NCBI GenBank assembly: GCA_963716855.1
Contig: CAVQUV010000029.1
Span: forward strand, 1 to 64,000
Direction: 5' to 3'
Source of the DNA: JAGVSZ01 sp963716855
GTDB lineage: Bacteria > Pseudomonadota > Gammaproteobacteria > Burkholderiales > SG8-39
Length of the DNA stretch: 64,000 nt
The notes under the pieces were generated by a model that searched no databases, was not told where the DNA came from, and worked only from the letters and a program-made list of their open reading frames with translations. Below, in pieces: positions 1-10,087 of this stretch (its first letter is position 1; each line of letters starts with the position of its first letter). The position numbers and the translations under genes are program-made.

Positions 1-1
1 C

Positions 2-340
2 GTGATCGTCGTGATGCTCCCCGTGCTGGCGGCGATCGCGACCACCGCGGCGACGCTCGCGGCCGCGGGCACACGGCTCTCCCTCCTGCACCTCGTGGCG
101 CTCCTGCTGGTCCTCGGCATCGGGACGAACTACTCGCTGTTCTTCAGCCGCTTCGTGCCCGACGACGACGAGCGCCTGCGCAACGCCTATGCGGTGCTGG
201 TCGCCACCGCCACGACGCTGATCGCGTTCGGGGCGCTGGCGAGCTCCGCCACCGCGATCCTGCAGGCGATCGGCACGACCGTCGCGCTCGGCGCGGCGCT
301 CTCGCTCGTCTTCGCCGCCGCGTGGTCGCAGCCGCGGTGA
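2..340 (+). CDS. MMPL/RND-family exporter, C-terminal end (partial)
   Basis: Only the last 112 residues are inside the window; the gene begins upstream. The segment is almost wholly hydrophobic, with about four membrane helices (roughly residues 2-22, 27-50, 63-80 and 86-106). A GTNYSLFF stretch resembles the conserved G-x-D/N-Y motif of the last transmembrane bundle of MMPL lipid exporters. The next two genes are a hotdog dehydratase and a FabG. That order is typical of aryl-polyene-type fatty-acid clusters, where the MMPL protein is thought to move the lipid product across the inner membrane. Family placement is fairly safe; the substrate is inferred from neighbours only. Confidence 0.7.
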   Translation: MIVVMLPVLAAIATTAATLAAAGTRLSLLHLVALLLVLGIGTNYSLFFSRFVPDDDERLRNAYAVLVATATTLIAFGALASSATAILQAIGTTVALGAALSLVFAAAWSQPR

Positions 341-442
341 CGCGCGTTGCGATATTCTCGGGCTCGCAGCGCGTTTCGCCGCCGACGACCTTGGATCCCC
401 GCTTTCTCCGCCCCTGCATCTCCGCCGTGAAGGTGCCCGTCC

Positions 443-880
443 GTGCCGCGCGCGCGAGCTGAGCTCCAGGCGCTGCTGCCGCACCGCGGCGCGATGTGCC
501 TGCTCGACACGGTCGAGGCGCACGACGCCGCGCGCGTCGTGTGCCGCGCGGCGAGCCATCGCTCGGCGGCCAATCCGCTGCAAGTGGACGGCCGCCTGCC
601 GGCGGCTGCGGCGATCGAGTACGCGGCCCAGGCGATGGCGGCGCACGGGGCCCTGGCCGGTGGCGCAGGCGCCACCCCTGGCCGGCTGGTCGCGGTGCGC
701 GACGTGCGGCTCCACGCGGAGTGGCTCGACGACGTCGTCGAGGACCTCGAGATCGCGGCGACGCGGCTCGCGGCTGGCCCCGCCGGGCTGGTCTATGCGT
801 TCGTCGTCCAAGCCGGCGGACGAGCGCTCGCGGAAGGCCGCGCAACCGTCATGCTCGGGATCGGTGCGGGCGCGTCGTGA
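443..880 (+). CDS. Hotdog-fold 3-hydroxyacyl-ACP dehydratase-like protein (aryl polyene type)
   Basis: This 145-residue protein starts at a GTG. It opens with LPHRGAMCLLDTV, the PHR-x-P-M-LLVD pattern that begins FabA/FabZ-type hotdog dehydratases. It continues with LPAAAAIEYAAQAMAAHG, the central helix typical of the small ApeP-like dehydratases of aryl polyene clusters. The canonical FabZ HFPxxPVxPG motif is missing, as in that subfamily. It overlaps the following fabG by four bases (GTGA), so the two are co-translated. The likely role is dehydration of 3-hydroxyacyl-ACP during polyene or fatty acyl chain growth in the cytoplasm; exact substrate unknown. Confidence 0.75.
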   Translation: MPRARAELQALLPHRGAMCLLDTVEAHDAARVVCRAASHRSAANPLQVDGRLPAAAAIEYAAQAMAAHGALAGGAGATPGRLVAVRDVRLHAEWLDDVVEDLEIAATRLAAGPAGLVYAFVVQAGGRALAEGRATVMLGIGAGAS

Positions 881-1596
881 AGCGGGCGCTGGTCACCGGG
901 GGAAGCGGTGCGCTGGGCGCGGCGATCGCGCGCTCGCTCGCCGCGGACGGCCTGCACGTGATCGTGCATGCGCATTCGCGCCCCGAGAACGCGGAGCGCG
1001 TCGCGGCAGAGGTCGTCGCGGCGGGCGGCGCCGCGGAGGCGGTGGCGTTCGACGTCACCGATGCTGGCGCGACGCGTACCGCGCTGGAGCGCCTGCTCGA
1101 CGCGGGCGCCATCCAGGTGCTGGTGAACAACGCCGGCACGGTCCGCGACGGCGTCATGGCCGGGATGAACGGCGAGGACTGGCGCGCCGTCATCGACGTC
1201 TCCCTCAACGGCTTCTTCAACGTGACGCAGCCGCTGCTGCTGCCGATGCTGCGCACCCGCTGGGGGCGCATCGTGAACGTGTCGTCGGTGTCCGCGCTCA
1301 AGGGCAACCGTGGCCAGACCAATTACGCGGCGGCGAAGGCGGGGCTCATCGGCGCGATGCGCGCGCTCGCGCTCGAGTGCGCGTCGCGCGGCGTGACCGT
1401 CAACGCGATCGCGCCCGGCGTCATCGAGTCGGAGATCACCGCGGAGGCGTTTCCGCCCGAGCGCATCAAGGCGCTCGTGCCGATGCAGCGCGCCGGCACG
1501 CCGCAGGAGGTCGCGGACCTCGTCGCCTTCCTCGCCTCCGACCGCGCGGGCTACATCTCCGGGCAGGTGATCGCGGTGGATGGCGCATTGAGCTGA
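877..1596 (+). CDS. fabG: 3-oxoacyl-ACP reductase (FabG-like SDR)
   Basis: A 239-residue classical short-chain dehydrogenase. It shows TGGSGALG (residues 7-14) for NADPH binding, NNAG (84-87), a catalytic serine near 137, Tyr150 and Lys154 in Y-x3-K, and a C-terminal GQVIAVDGA, all typical of FabG. The GTG start at 877 overlaps the stop of the hotdog dehydratase by GTGA; the longer frame that begins upstream is antisense-like and was not used. It reduces 3-oxoacyl-ACP to 3-hydroxyacyl-ACP, feeding the dehydratase just upstream. In this cluster position it is probably the dedicated ketoreductase of an aryl-polyene-like pathway rather than the housekeeping FabG. Tandem hairpins follow the stop. 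Confidence 0.85.
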   Translation: MKRALVTGGSGALGAAIARSLAADGLHVIVHAHSRPENAERVAAEVVAAGGAAEAVAFDVTDAGATRTALERLLDAGAIQVLVNNAGTVRDGVMAGMNGEDWRAVIDVSLNGFFNVTQPLLLPMLRTRWGRIVNVSSVSALKGNRGQTNYAAAKAGLIGAMRALALECASRGVTVNAIAPGVIESEITAEAFPPERIKALVPMQRAGTPQEVADLVAFLASDRAGYISGQVIAVDGALS

Positions 1597-1597
1597 C

Positions 1598-1618
1598 GGC
1601 CCCAACGACGTTGGGGCC
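1598..1618. terminator. Hairpin after fabG
   Basis: Perfect inverted repeat GGCCCCAA / TTGGGGCC with a 5-base loop, starting two bases after the fabG stop codon. No long T-run follows, so termination efficiency is uncertain. It lies between convergent genes and could serve both. Confidence 0.6.
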
Positions 1619-1634
1619 CTGGCATTGGGGAGCT

Positions 1635-1657
1635 ACGAGGGGGTGCTGGCCCCTCGT
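1635..1657. terminator. Second hairpin between convergent genes
   Basis: Perfect inverted repeat ACGAGGGG / CCCCTCGT with a 7-base loop, 16 bases after the first hairpin and just before the 3' end of the leftward gene that ends at 1672. It probably helps stop transcription from either side. Confidence 0.5.
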
Positions 1658-1671
1658 GTCGTCGAAGCGAA

Positions 1672-2424
1672 CTAGAGCACCAGCTCCCGCGCCACGCCGC
1701 GCACGTCCATCTCGTAGTCCAGCTCGACCACCGGCGGCCGGCAGAAGTGCCACGTGAGCCCGCCCGCCGCCGCGCCGCGCCGGACGATTTCGTCGGCGAG
1801 GAACGGATGGACGTCGTGAACGGTGTAGAGCTGCGTCGCGGTGGTGTCGCGCCAGGCGAAGCCGAGCGCGCCCATCCGGCGCTCCATCTCCCCGAGCACC
1901 CAGCGCGCCTTCTCGAGCAGGCCCGCAGCGGAGACGTCGCCGCGGCGAATGATGTGATCCCGGTAGTTGCCCATGCCCTCCGGCGCCTCGCCGCTGCCGG
2001 CGACCACGAAGCTCGCGACGATGTCGTCCTCGGCCGGCACGGTGTACGAGAACGCGTGCAGGCTCGGCTCCGACGGCGGATTGACCGCGGGGCAGACGTT
2101 CGAGCGCGCGACCGGGTTCAGTCCGCCGCGGTAGACGCCCCAGCGCTCCAGCGTGCCGACGTAGACGCGGTTGAACGCGGTGAACCCTTCCTCGGTGAAC
2201 GGCGCCGGCGAGCGCAGCTCGCACGCGCAGAACGCGGTCAGCGGCCGCCCCATGCCGCGCACCTGCGCCTCCACCACGCGGAAACCTTCGGCGAGCGGCA
2301 GCGGGCGGCGGAAGCGCACGCGCTCGATCTCGAAGCCGGGCTCGGCGGCGACGCCGGCCGAATACTGGAAGACGCCCTTGATGTAGCGGTAACCGCCCGC
2401 GGGAAATGCAATCAGTTCGGCCAT
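1672..2424 (-). CDS. Conserved protein, possibly CnbZ-like aminomuconate deaminase
   Basis: A 250-residue cytoplasmic protein without signal peptide or membrane helix. I do not recognise a classical domain. Its size and overall look recall the family annotated as 2-amino-5-chloromuconate deaminase (CnbZ), which removes ammonia from aminomuconates, but this is recalled similarity and not proven. It starts four bases after the stop of a Bug-family receptor, so the two form an operon transcribed leftwards. A role in catabolism of an acid captured by that receptor is plausible. Acidic and aromatic residues are spread evenly and no cofactor motif is visible. Confidence 0.5.
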   Translation of the reverse strand: MAELIAFPAGGYRYIKGVFQYSAGVAAEPGFEIERVRFRRPLPLAEGFRVVEAQVRGMGRPLTAFCACELRSPAPFTEEGFTAFNRVYVGTLERWGVYRGGLNPVARSNVCPAVNPPSEPSLHAFSYTVPAEDDIVASFVVAGSGEAPEGMGNYRDHIIRRGDVSAAGLLEKARWVLGEMERRMGALGFAWRDTTATQLYTVHDVHPFLADEIVRRGAAAGGLTWHFCRPPVVELDYEMDVRGVARELVL

Positions 2425-2428
2425 GATT

Positions 2429-3391
2429 TCAGTCCACCTTGATGCCTGCCTGCTTCACCACCTGCTCCCACCGACTGAGGTCCGCCTTGATCTGCGCCGC
2501 GAACTCGCCCGGCGTGTTGCCGACCGGCTCGATGCCGAGCACCTCGTAGCGCGCCCTGACCTCCGGATCCGCGAGCACCGCCGCGATCTCTTTCTGCAGC
2601 CGGTCGACGATCGGGCGCGGAGTTCTCGCCGGCGCGAGGATTCCGACCCAGGAGTCGACGACGAATCCCGGCTGGCCACCCTCGACGAAGGTCGGCACCT
2701 CGGGCAGCGAGCTCGCGCGTTTCCCGCTCGATACGGCGATCGCCTTGAGGCGACCGGACTTCACGTACTGCTGCGCGGTGGCGATCGCCGTGTACACGAG
2801 CGGGATCTGGCCGCCGACGACGTCGCCGATCGCCTGTCCGCCGCCCTTGTAGGGCACGTGCACGAGCTTGGCGCCGCTGCGCAGGACGAGCAGCTCGCCG
2901 GCGAGGTGCGGCGTGCCGCCCGTGCCGGAGGTGCCATAGGCCACGCCGCCCGACTGCGCCTTCGAGTAGGCGATCAGCTCCGCGAGGCTATTTGCCGGCA
3001 ACGACGGGTGCGCGACGAGGATCAGCGTTGCGTCGCCGAGCTTGGTGACCGGCTGGAAGTCACGCAGCGTGTCGAACCCCAGCTTCGCGAACACGTGCGG
3101 GTTGATGACCATCGTGCCGTCGAAGCCGAGGAGCAGCGTGTAACCGTCGGGTGCGCTCTTCGCGACCGCCTCGGCTCCGATGTTGCCGCTCGCGCCGGCG
3201 CGGTTCTCGACGATCACCTGCTGGCCGAGGCGCGCACCGAGCTTGTCGGTGATCACGCGCGCGCTGTTGTCGGCGACGCCCCCGGGCGAGAACGGGACGA
3301 CGATGCGGATCGGCCTGGCGGGCCATTCCTGGGCGGCGGCGGGGAGGCTCGCGCAGAGCGCGAGCGCGGCGGCGAGAACGGCGCGGATCAT
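2429..3391 (-). CDS. Bug/TctC-family tripartite tricarboxylate transporter receptor
   Basis: A 320-residue periplasmic binding protein. A signal peptide covers about residues 1-20, ending at AAA-QEW. The mature start WPARPIRIVVPFSPGG is the hallmark of Bug receptors, followed by the PDGYTLL motif near residue 90. These proteins bind carboxylates or amides in the periplasm and hand them to a TctAB permease. No tctA or tctB gene is adjacent, so this is an orphan receptor, common in Burkholderiales. The downstream gene (1672-2424) is co-transcribed and may act on the ligand. Ligand unknown. Confidence 0.9.
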   Translation of the reverse strand: MIRAVLAAALALCASLPAAAQEWPARPIRIVVPFSPGGVADNSARVITDKLGARLGQQVIVENRAGASGNIGAEAVAKSAPDGYTLLLGFDGTMVINPHVFAKLGFDTLRDFQPVTKLGDATLILVAHPSLPANSLAELIAYSKAQSGGVAYGTSGTGGTPHLAGELLVLRSGAKLVHVPYKGGGQAIGDVVGGQIPLVYTAIATAQQYVKSGRLKAIAVSSGKRASSLPEVPTFVEGGQPGFVVDSWVGILAPARTPRPIVDRLQKEIAAVLADPEVRARYEVLGIEPVGNTPGEFAAQIKADLSRWEQVVKQAGIKVD

Positions 3392-3465
3392 CGTGTCCCC
3401 TGGATCGGTGCAGTGGTGCGGACGCGCCGGATTGTAGCCGCGGGCGGTCTGGTAGGCTCCGCGTC

Positions 3466-4356
3466 ATGTCCGCGCGTCACGGCAGCGCCGGGAAGGGTGG
3501 GCTCCTCACGGCGTTGCTGCTCTTCCTTGGCGCGCAGTTCCTGTTCGTCCTCGTCGACGCGACCGGCAAGTACCTGGTGCGCGACTTCCCCGTGCTCAGC
3601 GTCGTCTGGGCGCGTTACTTCTTTCACTTCCTCTTCATGGCGGCCTACGTCGCCGCGATCGGGGACCGCACCCTGCTCAGGACCCGGCGCCCGGGGTTGC
3701 AGCTCGCGCGCGCGTTCACGGTGTTCAGTTTCGCGATCTTCCTCTTTGCGGCGCTGAAGTACCTGCCGCAGGCCGAGGCGACCGCGATCAGCTTCGTTGC
3801 GCCGCTCCTCATCCTGGTGCTCGCGGGACCGCTGCTCGGCGAGCACGTCGGCTGGGCGCGCTGGGCGGCGGCGCTCGCCGGCTTCGCCGGCATGCTGGTC
3901 ATCGTCCGGCCGGGATCGGGGCTCGCGACCATCGGCATCGCCTTCGCGATCGCGACGCTCGCCTGCAACGCGGCGTTTCAGCTGATGTCGCGCCGGCTCG
4001 CGCTGACCGAGCATCCGACCACGACGGTCTTCATTTCGTCGCTGGTCGGTACCGTGGGCGCGACGGCGCTGCTGCCGTTCGGCCTGCCGGAGCATGGACC
4101 CGACCTGTGGCAGGCCGTCCTGTTTCTCTCGTTCGGCGTCACCGGCTCGGTGAGTCATCTGCTCCTGATGCGCGCCTACCGCCTCGCGCCGGCGTCGTTC
4201 ATCGCCCCGTTCATCTACGTGCACATCGTCCAGGCGACGATCTCGGGGTACGTCTTCTTCGGGCAGTTCCCCGACGCCGTGACGCTCGTTGGAATCGCGA
4301 TCATCCTGACGAGCGGCGCCGCGATCGCGGCGTACGAGCAGCGCCGGAAGGCCTAG
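3466..4356 (+). CDS. EamA/DMT-superfamily transporter
   Basis: A 296-residue inner-membrane protein with about ten hydrophobic helices arranged as two EamA repeats. The first repeat contains the typical RYFFHFLFM and ALKYLPQAEATAISF segments; the second ends with GQFPDAVTLVGIAIILTSG. Such proteins export or exchange small metabolites, often amino acids or nucleobases. Its start is 75 bases from the divergent Bug receptor gene, so they share a promoter region. Its last four bases overlap the convergent ankyrin gene. Substrate cannot be told from sequence. Confidence 0.85.
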   Translation: MSARHGSAGKGGLLTALLLFLGAQFLFVLVDATGKYLVRDFPVLSVVWARYFFHFLFMAAYVAAIGDRTLLRTRRPGLQLARAFTVFSFAIFLFAALKYLPQAEATAISFVAPLLILVLAGPLLGEHVGWARWAAALAGFAGMLVIVRPGSGLATIGIAFAIATLACNAAFQLMSRRLALTEHPTTTVFISSLVGTVGATALLPFGLPEHGPDLWQAVLFLSFGVTGSVSHLLLMRAYRLAPASFIAPFIYVHIVQATISGYVFFGQFPDAVTLVGIAIILTSGAAIAAYEQRRKA

Positions 4357-5018
4357 CGGCCGCCCGCCTTCCGGAGGAGCGCCGCGATCTCGCGGTAACC
4401 GCGGCCCTGCGCGTGCTGGAGGGGCGTGACGCCCTGCCGATCGGCGATGTCCGGGTTTGCTTTCGCCGCGACGAGGAGACGCACGATCTCGGTGTGCGCC
4501 GCGCCCCCGTCGCCGAGGATCACCGCCTCCAGCAGCGCGGTCCAGCCGAGATTGTTGACGTGGTCGACGTCGATCTTCGTCGCGAGCAGCTCGCGCACCG
4601 TTTCGACGTGGCCGTAGTGGCACGCCGGAATGAGCGCGGTGCCGCCGTAGCGATTGGTGCTCTTCAGGTCCGCGCCCGCCTTCAGCGTCATGCGCAGGAT
4701 CTCGAGATAGCCGCGCGCGCCGGCGAGGAGGAACGCGCTGTCGCGGATGTCGTCCTGCGCGTTCACGTCCGCACCCGCCTCGATCAGGCGCCGCGCGGTC
4801 TCGACCCGGTTGCCCTGGGTGGCGGCAAGAAGGGCGGTGCGACCCCGCGCGTCGCGCGCCTTCACGCTTGCCCCCTGCGCGATCAGGATACGGACCTGCG
4901 CCACATCGCCGGCTTCCGCCGCGCGGATCAGCTGGGCGTCCCGATCGGGCGCCTGCGCGGCGGCGCTACCCATGACTGCAAGCGTCAGGACGGCGAGGGC
5001 CAGTCGGCGGCGATCCAT
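4353..5018 (-). CDS. Exported ankyrin-repeat protein
   Basis: From the ATG at 5018 this is a 221-residue protein. I chose that start because it places a signal peptide (MDRRRLALAVLTLAVMGSAAA) directly at the N-terminus; a longer frame upstream is Arg-rich and unlikely. The rest is about six ankyrin repeats, visible as repeated GRTALLAAT, GAD(V/L)N and G(H/Y)VETVREL patterns. Ankyrin repeats mediate protein-protein contacts, here probably in the periplasm. Small exported ankyrin proteins sometimes sit next to catalases or other stress enzymes, but no such partner is adjacent. It converges on the EamA gene with a 4-base overlap. Confidence 0.85.
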   Translation of the reverse strand: MDRRRLALAVLTLAVMGSAAAQAPDRDAQLIRAAEAGDVAQVRILIAQGASVKARDARGRTALLAATQGNRVETARRLIEAGADVNAQDDIRDSAFLLAGARGYLEILRMTLKAGADLKSTNRYGGTALIPACHYGHVETVRELLATKIDVDHVNNLGWTALLEAVILGDGGAAHTEIVRLLVAAKANPDIADRQGVTPLQHAQGRGYREIAALLRKAGGR

Positions 5019-5098
5019 GCGTGCTCCGTTCGGCGTGCGGGCGCGCGGCGCCCGACTGCGAGACAATACGGAGCATTCTGACTCAAGGAACTCCAGCG

Positions 5099-5497
5099 AT
5101 GGCTACCCGACCCAATCCTGCCGAGCCGAACATCGACCCGGCCGCGCTGTATCTCGAGGAAGTATTCACCGACCGCCGCGTCGGCACGATCCGCCGCATG
5201 ACACCGGTGCAGGGCGACGGCGTGCGCGACCCCGCACGCGAGATCACTTACGTCGGAGAGACTCAGGTGATGAGCACCGTCGGCGCACTGCCGATCGTGT
5301 TCGAGATCGAGGCGAGCTCGCTCGAGGACGCGGCCGTCAAGTTCGGGCCCCTCGCCAAGGAGGCGATCGAGCGCACCGTACGCGAGCTCCAGGACCTGCG
5401 CCGCCAGGCCGCCTCGTCGATCGTGATCCCTCAGGGCGGCGTGCCCGACCTCGGCGGCGGCGGCCCGCGCGGCGGCGGGAAGATCCAGCTGCCGTAG
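5099..5497 (+). CDS. Conserved hypothetical protein, 132 aa
   Basis: The chosen ATG at 5099 has AAGGAAC just upstream as a weak ribosome site; an upstream in-frame start would add an Arg/Cys-rich stretch. The product is soluble, acidic and rich in charged residues, with a helical segment around residues 80-105 and a Gly-rich, proline-containing tail (GGGGPRGGGK). No signal peptide, membrane helix or catalytic motif is seen. I do not recognise it. It lies between two leftward genes and seems to be transcribed alone. Confidence 0.5.
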   Translation: MATRPNPAEPNIDPAALYLEEVFTDRRVGTIRRMTPVQGDGVRDPAREITYVGETQVMSTVGALPIVFEIEASSLEDAAVKFGPLAKEAIERTVRELQDLRRQAASSIVIPQGGVPDLGGGGPRGGGKIQLP

Positions 5498-5511
5498 CTT
5501 CGACGCGCTCC

Positions 5512-6645
5512 TCATCTCCTGGTCACCCGCGCTTCCACGCGGTGGCCACCGGGTCGATCCGTATCGCCGACGCCCGCGTGGTTCGTCCGGGCGAGCGGCA
5601 CGCCAAACACCGCCAGCGCAGCGCGGACCGCGACCGCGCGCTGTTCGGCGAGCGCGCGCTCCTCTTTCGTGTCGCCCTCCGCGTGCGCCTCGAGCGTGAT
5701 CCGGGCTTCGGGATAAGCGGCGAGCGCCGCTGCGACTTCCCTGAGTTCCGCATTCGAAGTCGATTTCAGCGTCGCTGACGCGGGCTCGAACTGCACGCCA
5801 TCGAGCGCGAAGACGTACTCCTCCTGCGCCGCGTCGCTCGAGAGGAATTCGACGAGCGCGCTCGCACCGGCGCTCGGGGACGCTCGCGGCGGGGCACCGT
5901 TCTCGGGCACGGCGTGACGCAGCGCTGCGGAGCCCTCCGCGCCCTCGAGCGCGCCAGTTGGGCCGACCGCGCTTCGCCACGCGAGCGCGATGGCGGCTGC
6001 GAGCGCGACGACGAGCGCGCCGAGCGCGAGGGCCCGGCGGTCTTGCCGCACTCCCCCGGCCGCGAACTCGCGGCGCAGCAGGCGCCAGCGAACCGTCGGA
6101 TGCTCGTTCGCCAGTCGCTGCCGCAGCGACTTGCCGTCCAGGCTGCCGGCTCTCATGTAATTCCGCAGCGCGACGAGGACATGTGGCGTCGTAAGCACGA
6201 GCAGCCGCCTGACTGCCTCGACTCCGAGGCCGGTCGTGGAAGCCACCGCGCGCACGACCGAACCCGTCGAGCGCCCGAAGTGCCGCGCCGTGACCGCCTC
6301 GCCGGGGATGGGTCGCTCGCCCCGCTCACCGGGATCGTCGACGAGCAGCCGATCCAGCGCAGCGGAAAGCTCGGTGTCGAGCCGTTTGCTTGCGAGGTCC
6401 CCGAACAGACGCGCTGCGCCGTCAGTCGTAGCGCTCCGCTGCGCGAGTCTGCGCAGGGTGGCCAGGACGAGCAGGTCCAGCGCGGTCAGCACGCGCGCCT
6501 CGTCTTCCCCGAGGTACCGAGCGGCGTGGCGGGGAAGTTCGCTGCCGATCGACACCTTGACGGCGGCGAACAGGCTCGCGGGCGCGACTTCGGCGGCAAC
6601 TGACGGCTCGCCGCCGTGCGCGTCAAGCGAAACAGGATCAGCCAT
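5512..6645 (-). CDS. DUF937-like domain fused to an OmpA-like C-terminus, one membrane helix
   Basis: A 377-residue protein. Residues about 20-190 are helical and resemble DUF937 (GLGVEAVRRLLVLTTPHVLVAL). A single membrane helix spans about 205-224 (ALALGALVVALAAAIALAW). After a Pro/Ser-rich linker, residues about 280-377 form an OmpA-like domain (FEPASATLKS, ITLEAHAEGD, RAVAVRAAL) that in relatives binds peptidoglycan. With no N-terminal signal, the likely topology is cytoplasmic N-domain and periplasmic OmpA domain, tethering something to the wall. Function unknown. Some OmpA-domain core residues appear diverged, so peptidoglycan binding is not assured. Confidence 0.7.
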   Translation of the reverse strand: MADPVSLDAHGGEPSVAAEVAPASLFAAVKVSIGSELPRHAARYLGEDEARVLTALDLLVLATLRRLAQRSATTDGAARLFGDLASKRLDTELSAALDRLLVDDPGERGERPIPGEAVTARHFGRSTGSVVRAVASTTGLGVEAVRRLLVLTTPHVLVALRNYMRAGSLDGKSLRQRLANEHPTVRWRLLRREFAAGGVRQDRRALALGALVVALAAAIALAWRSAVGPTGALEGAEGSAALRHAVPENGAPPRASPSAGASALVEFLSSDAAQEEYVFALDGVQFEPASATLKSTSNAELREVAAALAAYPEARITLEAHAEGDTKEERALAEQRAVAVRAALAVFGVPLARTNHAGVGDTDRPGGHRVEARVTRR

Positions 6646-7109
6646 GGCCCACGATGCGTCCCACAGCCGGCACAGACGCGCCTACTTCACCGAAGCGGCG
6701 GCGTCTCCTAGGAGGTCTGCACCAGCGTTCGCGCCCGTTTGGCGGGCGAGCAGCCCGTATCGTTGAGCGAGCGCGCTGCGGCATCGCTCGGGCGGAACAG
6801 CGGGGCGGCGCAGCCGTCGATCAGCGTGGCGCCGGCGCCGGTTGCACGGAGCGAAAGCGAGTGAGTCGAGTATCCATAACGAACGCCTCGTAATTTTATT
6901 GTTTAGTCGCGGATCGAGAGAGTGCCATTCGCCGGCCCCGTGGCGGCACGCCGGCTCATGGCAGTCAAGGTATAGATGAGTATCCGAGCGAAAGCAACTC
7001 CGATCGTATCCGGGACACGGTGCGCCGGACTTGGCTGCCGCAGTTCACCCTGCCGACTTGCGCCGGCACGCCGCCTCGGCGAGAAGGGGAGCCCCTCCGC
7101 CCGCCGCGC
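6646..7109. other. Intergenic stretch with no recognised gene
   Basis: About 460 bases between two leftward genes. It has no convincing coding frame in either strand, though it contains one AT-rich patch (around 6886-6906) unlike the surroundings. On the minus strand a very short frame (about 18 codons) with a purine-rich leader follows that patch, too short to call. I see no tRNA-like fold and no strong terminator. Confidence 0.4.
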
Positions 7110-8234
7110 CTACGGCCGCGCCTTCCCCTGGACACTCGCGCCGGCCTTGCCGCTCTGCGCGAGGCTCTCGAGCGAGTCATGCAGCAACTGCGCCGTGTAC
7201 TTCGAGTTGTGGTACGCGGCGCCGGGATCGCGGATCGAGAACGTGTAGTTGTAAACCGCCTGCAACAGCCGCGGCGTGTAGGCCGGGTACTTGTTGTCGG
7301 GCTTCAGCTCGTCCGGGTCGATCATGCCGTTGCCGTTGCGATCGGCGTACCAGTAGGGAAACGCCTCCGGCGAGAACGCGATCTGCACGCCGCCGACGGT
7401 GCGCGAGTAGGCCTGGATCGCCGCGTAGAGCTGCTTCTGCAGGCTCGCGATCTCCTGCGCCGCGCCGTCCACACTGCCGTTGCCGTCCCAGTCGCCCGCG
7501 CTCATGCGGATCTTCGCGGCATCCGCCTCCGTCTTGAGCCCCGGCTTCCTGTGGCAGGCGGCGCAGTTCTCCCACTTCACCTCTCCGCCGTGCGCGTCGT
7601 GGCAGCTCGTGCACGTGTTCGCCCCCGCCGCGTGCGCGAAGCGTCCCGCGTACGACTTGCCGGCGTACTCGTAGCCGATCTTCGCCTGGGTGCCGTAGAT
7701 CGTCGCCCCAGCCTGCTTGTAGTGCAGATGCACGAAATTGATCTTGGGGTTGGGCGCGTCGGCATCCATGCCCGCGATCGCCTTGTTCACGCTCGCGGTG
7801 GACTCGCGACCCTGGTGGCACTGCATGCAGAGGTTGCTCGCATGATCGCCGGTGTCGACCGTCGCCCCGCTGGCGAAGGTGACCTTCGGCGCATCGCGCA
7901 GCGCGAAGGTCACCGTGTCGACGTGGCAGTTGGTGCAGGCGAAGCCGTAGCCCTTCACGTGGGGCGAGGCGGGATTCTTGCCGTCCTTGAGGAACGTCGC
8001 GAGCCCGTCCGCCGCGTGGCATTTCGCGCACACCGCCGGGATCGCCGGCTCCTTGTCCCAGTAGCGGAACGCCTTGTTGTCCTTGGAGAAGTGACCCTGC
8101 CCGAGCTGGATCGCCGGACCGCTCGCCTCCTTCTTGGCGCCCTTGTGTTCCGAGGACACCATCGCGGTGGTGCATGCGGCCGCGATCAGCGCCGCGGCGG
8201 ACAGTGCGAGGATCTTGCCAAACCGGGAACTCAT
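7110..8234 (-). CDS. Five-haem c-type cytochrome lipoprotein with EF-hand-like loops
   Basis: A 374-residue exported protein. A lipobox-like LIAAAC puts a lipidated cysteine at residue 21. Five CxxCH haem c motifs lie at residues 69-73, 100-104, 136-140, 208-212 and 224-228. Past the haem region are two calcium-loop-like segments, DWDGNGSVDG (248-257) and DRNGNGMIDPDE (298-309). It should be a membrane-anchored periplasmic electron carrier, perhaps related to cytochromes of the NrfA/c554 multihaem group. No redox partner gene is adjacent. The combination of haem motifs with EF-hand-like loops is the odd point. Electron acceptor or donor unknown. Confidence 0.85.
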   Translation of the reverse strand: MSSRFGKILALSAAALIAAACTTAMVSSEHKGAKKEASGPAIQLGQGHFSKDNKAFRYWDKEPAIPAVCAKCHAADGLATFLKDGKNPASPHVKGYGFACTNCHVDTVTFALRDAPKVTFASGATVDTGDHASNLCMQCHQGRESTASVNKAIAGMDADAPNPKINFVHLHYKQAGATIYGTQAKIGYEYAGKSYAGRFAHAAGANTCTSCHDAHGGEVKWENCAACHRKPGLKTEADAAKIRMSAGDWDGNGSVDGAAQEIASLQKQLYAAIQAYSRTVGGVQIAFSPEAFPYWYADRNGNGMIDPDELKPDNKYPAYTPRLLQAVYNYTFSIRDPGAAYHNSKYTAQLLHDSLESLAQSGKAGASVQGKARP

Positions 8235-8395
8235 GACGCCTCCTGGGGATTTGCGGGCCGCGATGGATTTCTATAGGAGTTCGCAGTGTCGGGGCTTGAG
8301 CGAGATCAACCTGGCACGCCGCGCCCGACATCGCCCGATCGGAGGATAATCGCGCCCGTTCCGCGGTTCCTCCGCTCCTCCTTCGCACATTCCCG

Positions 8396-10057
<1,662 letters not shown>

Positions 10058-10087
10058 CCGCGCGGTGGCGGGGGTGCGGTCGTCGGA

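Noticed and set aside
3388..4623. Long minus-strand frame opposite the EamA and ankyrin genes
   Set aside because: It is the Arg/Glu-rich mirror that high-GC coding DNA produces; the sense frames have clear helices and ankyrin repeats.
6965..7248. Small frames on both strands downstream of the cytochrome gene
   Set aside because: Arg/Pro-rich in all cases, no ribosome site and overlap with the cytochrome 3' end.
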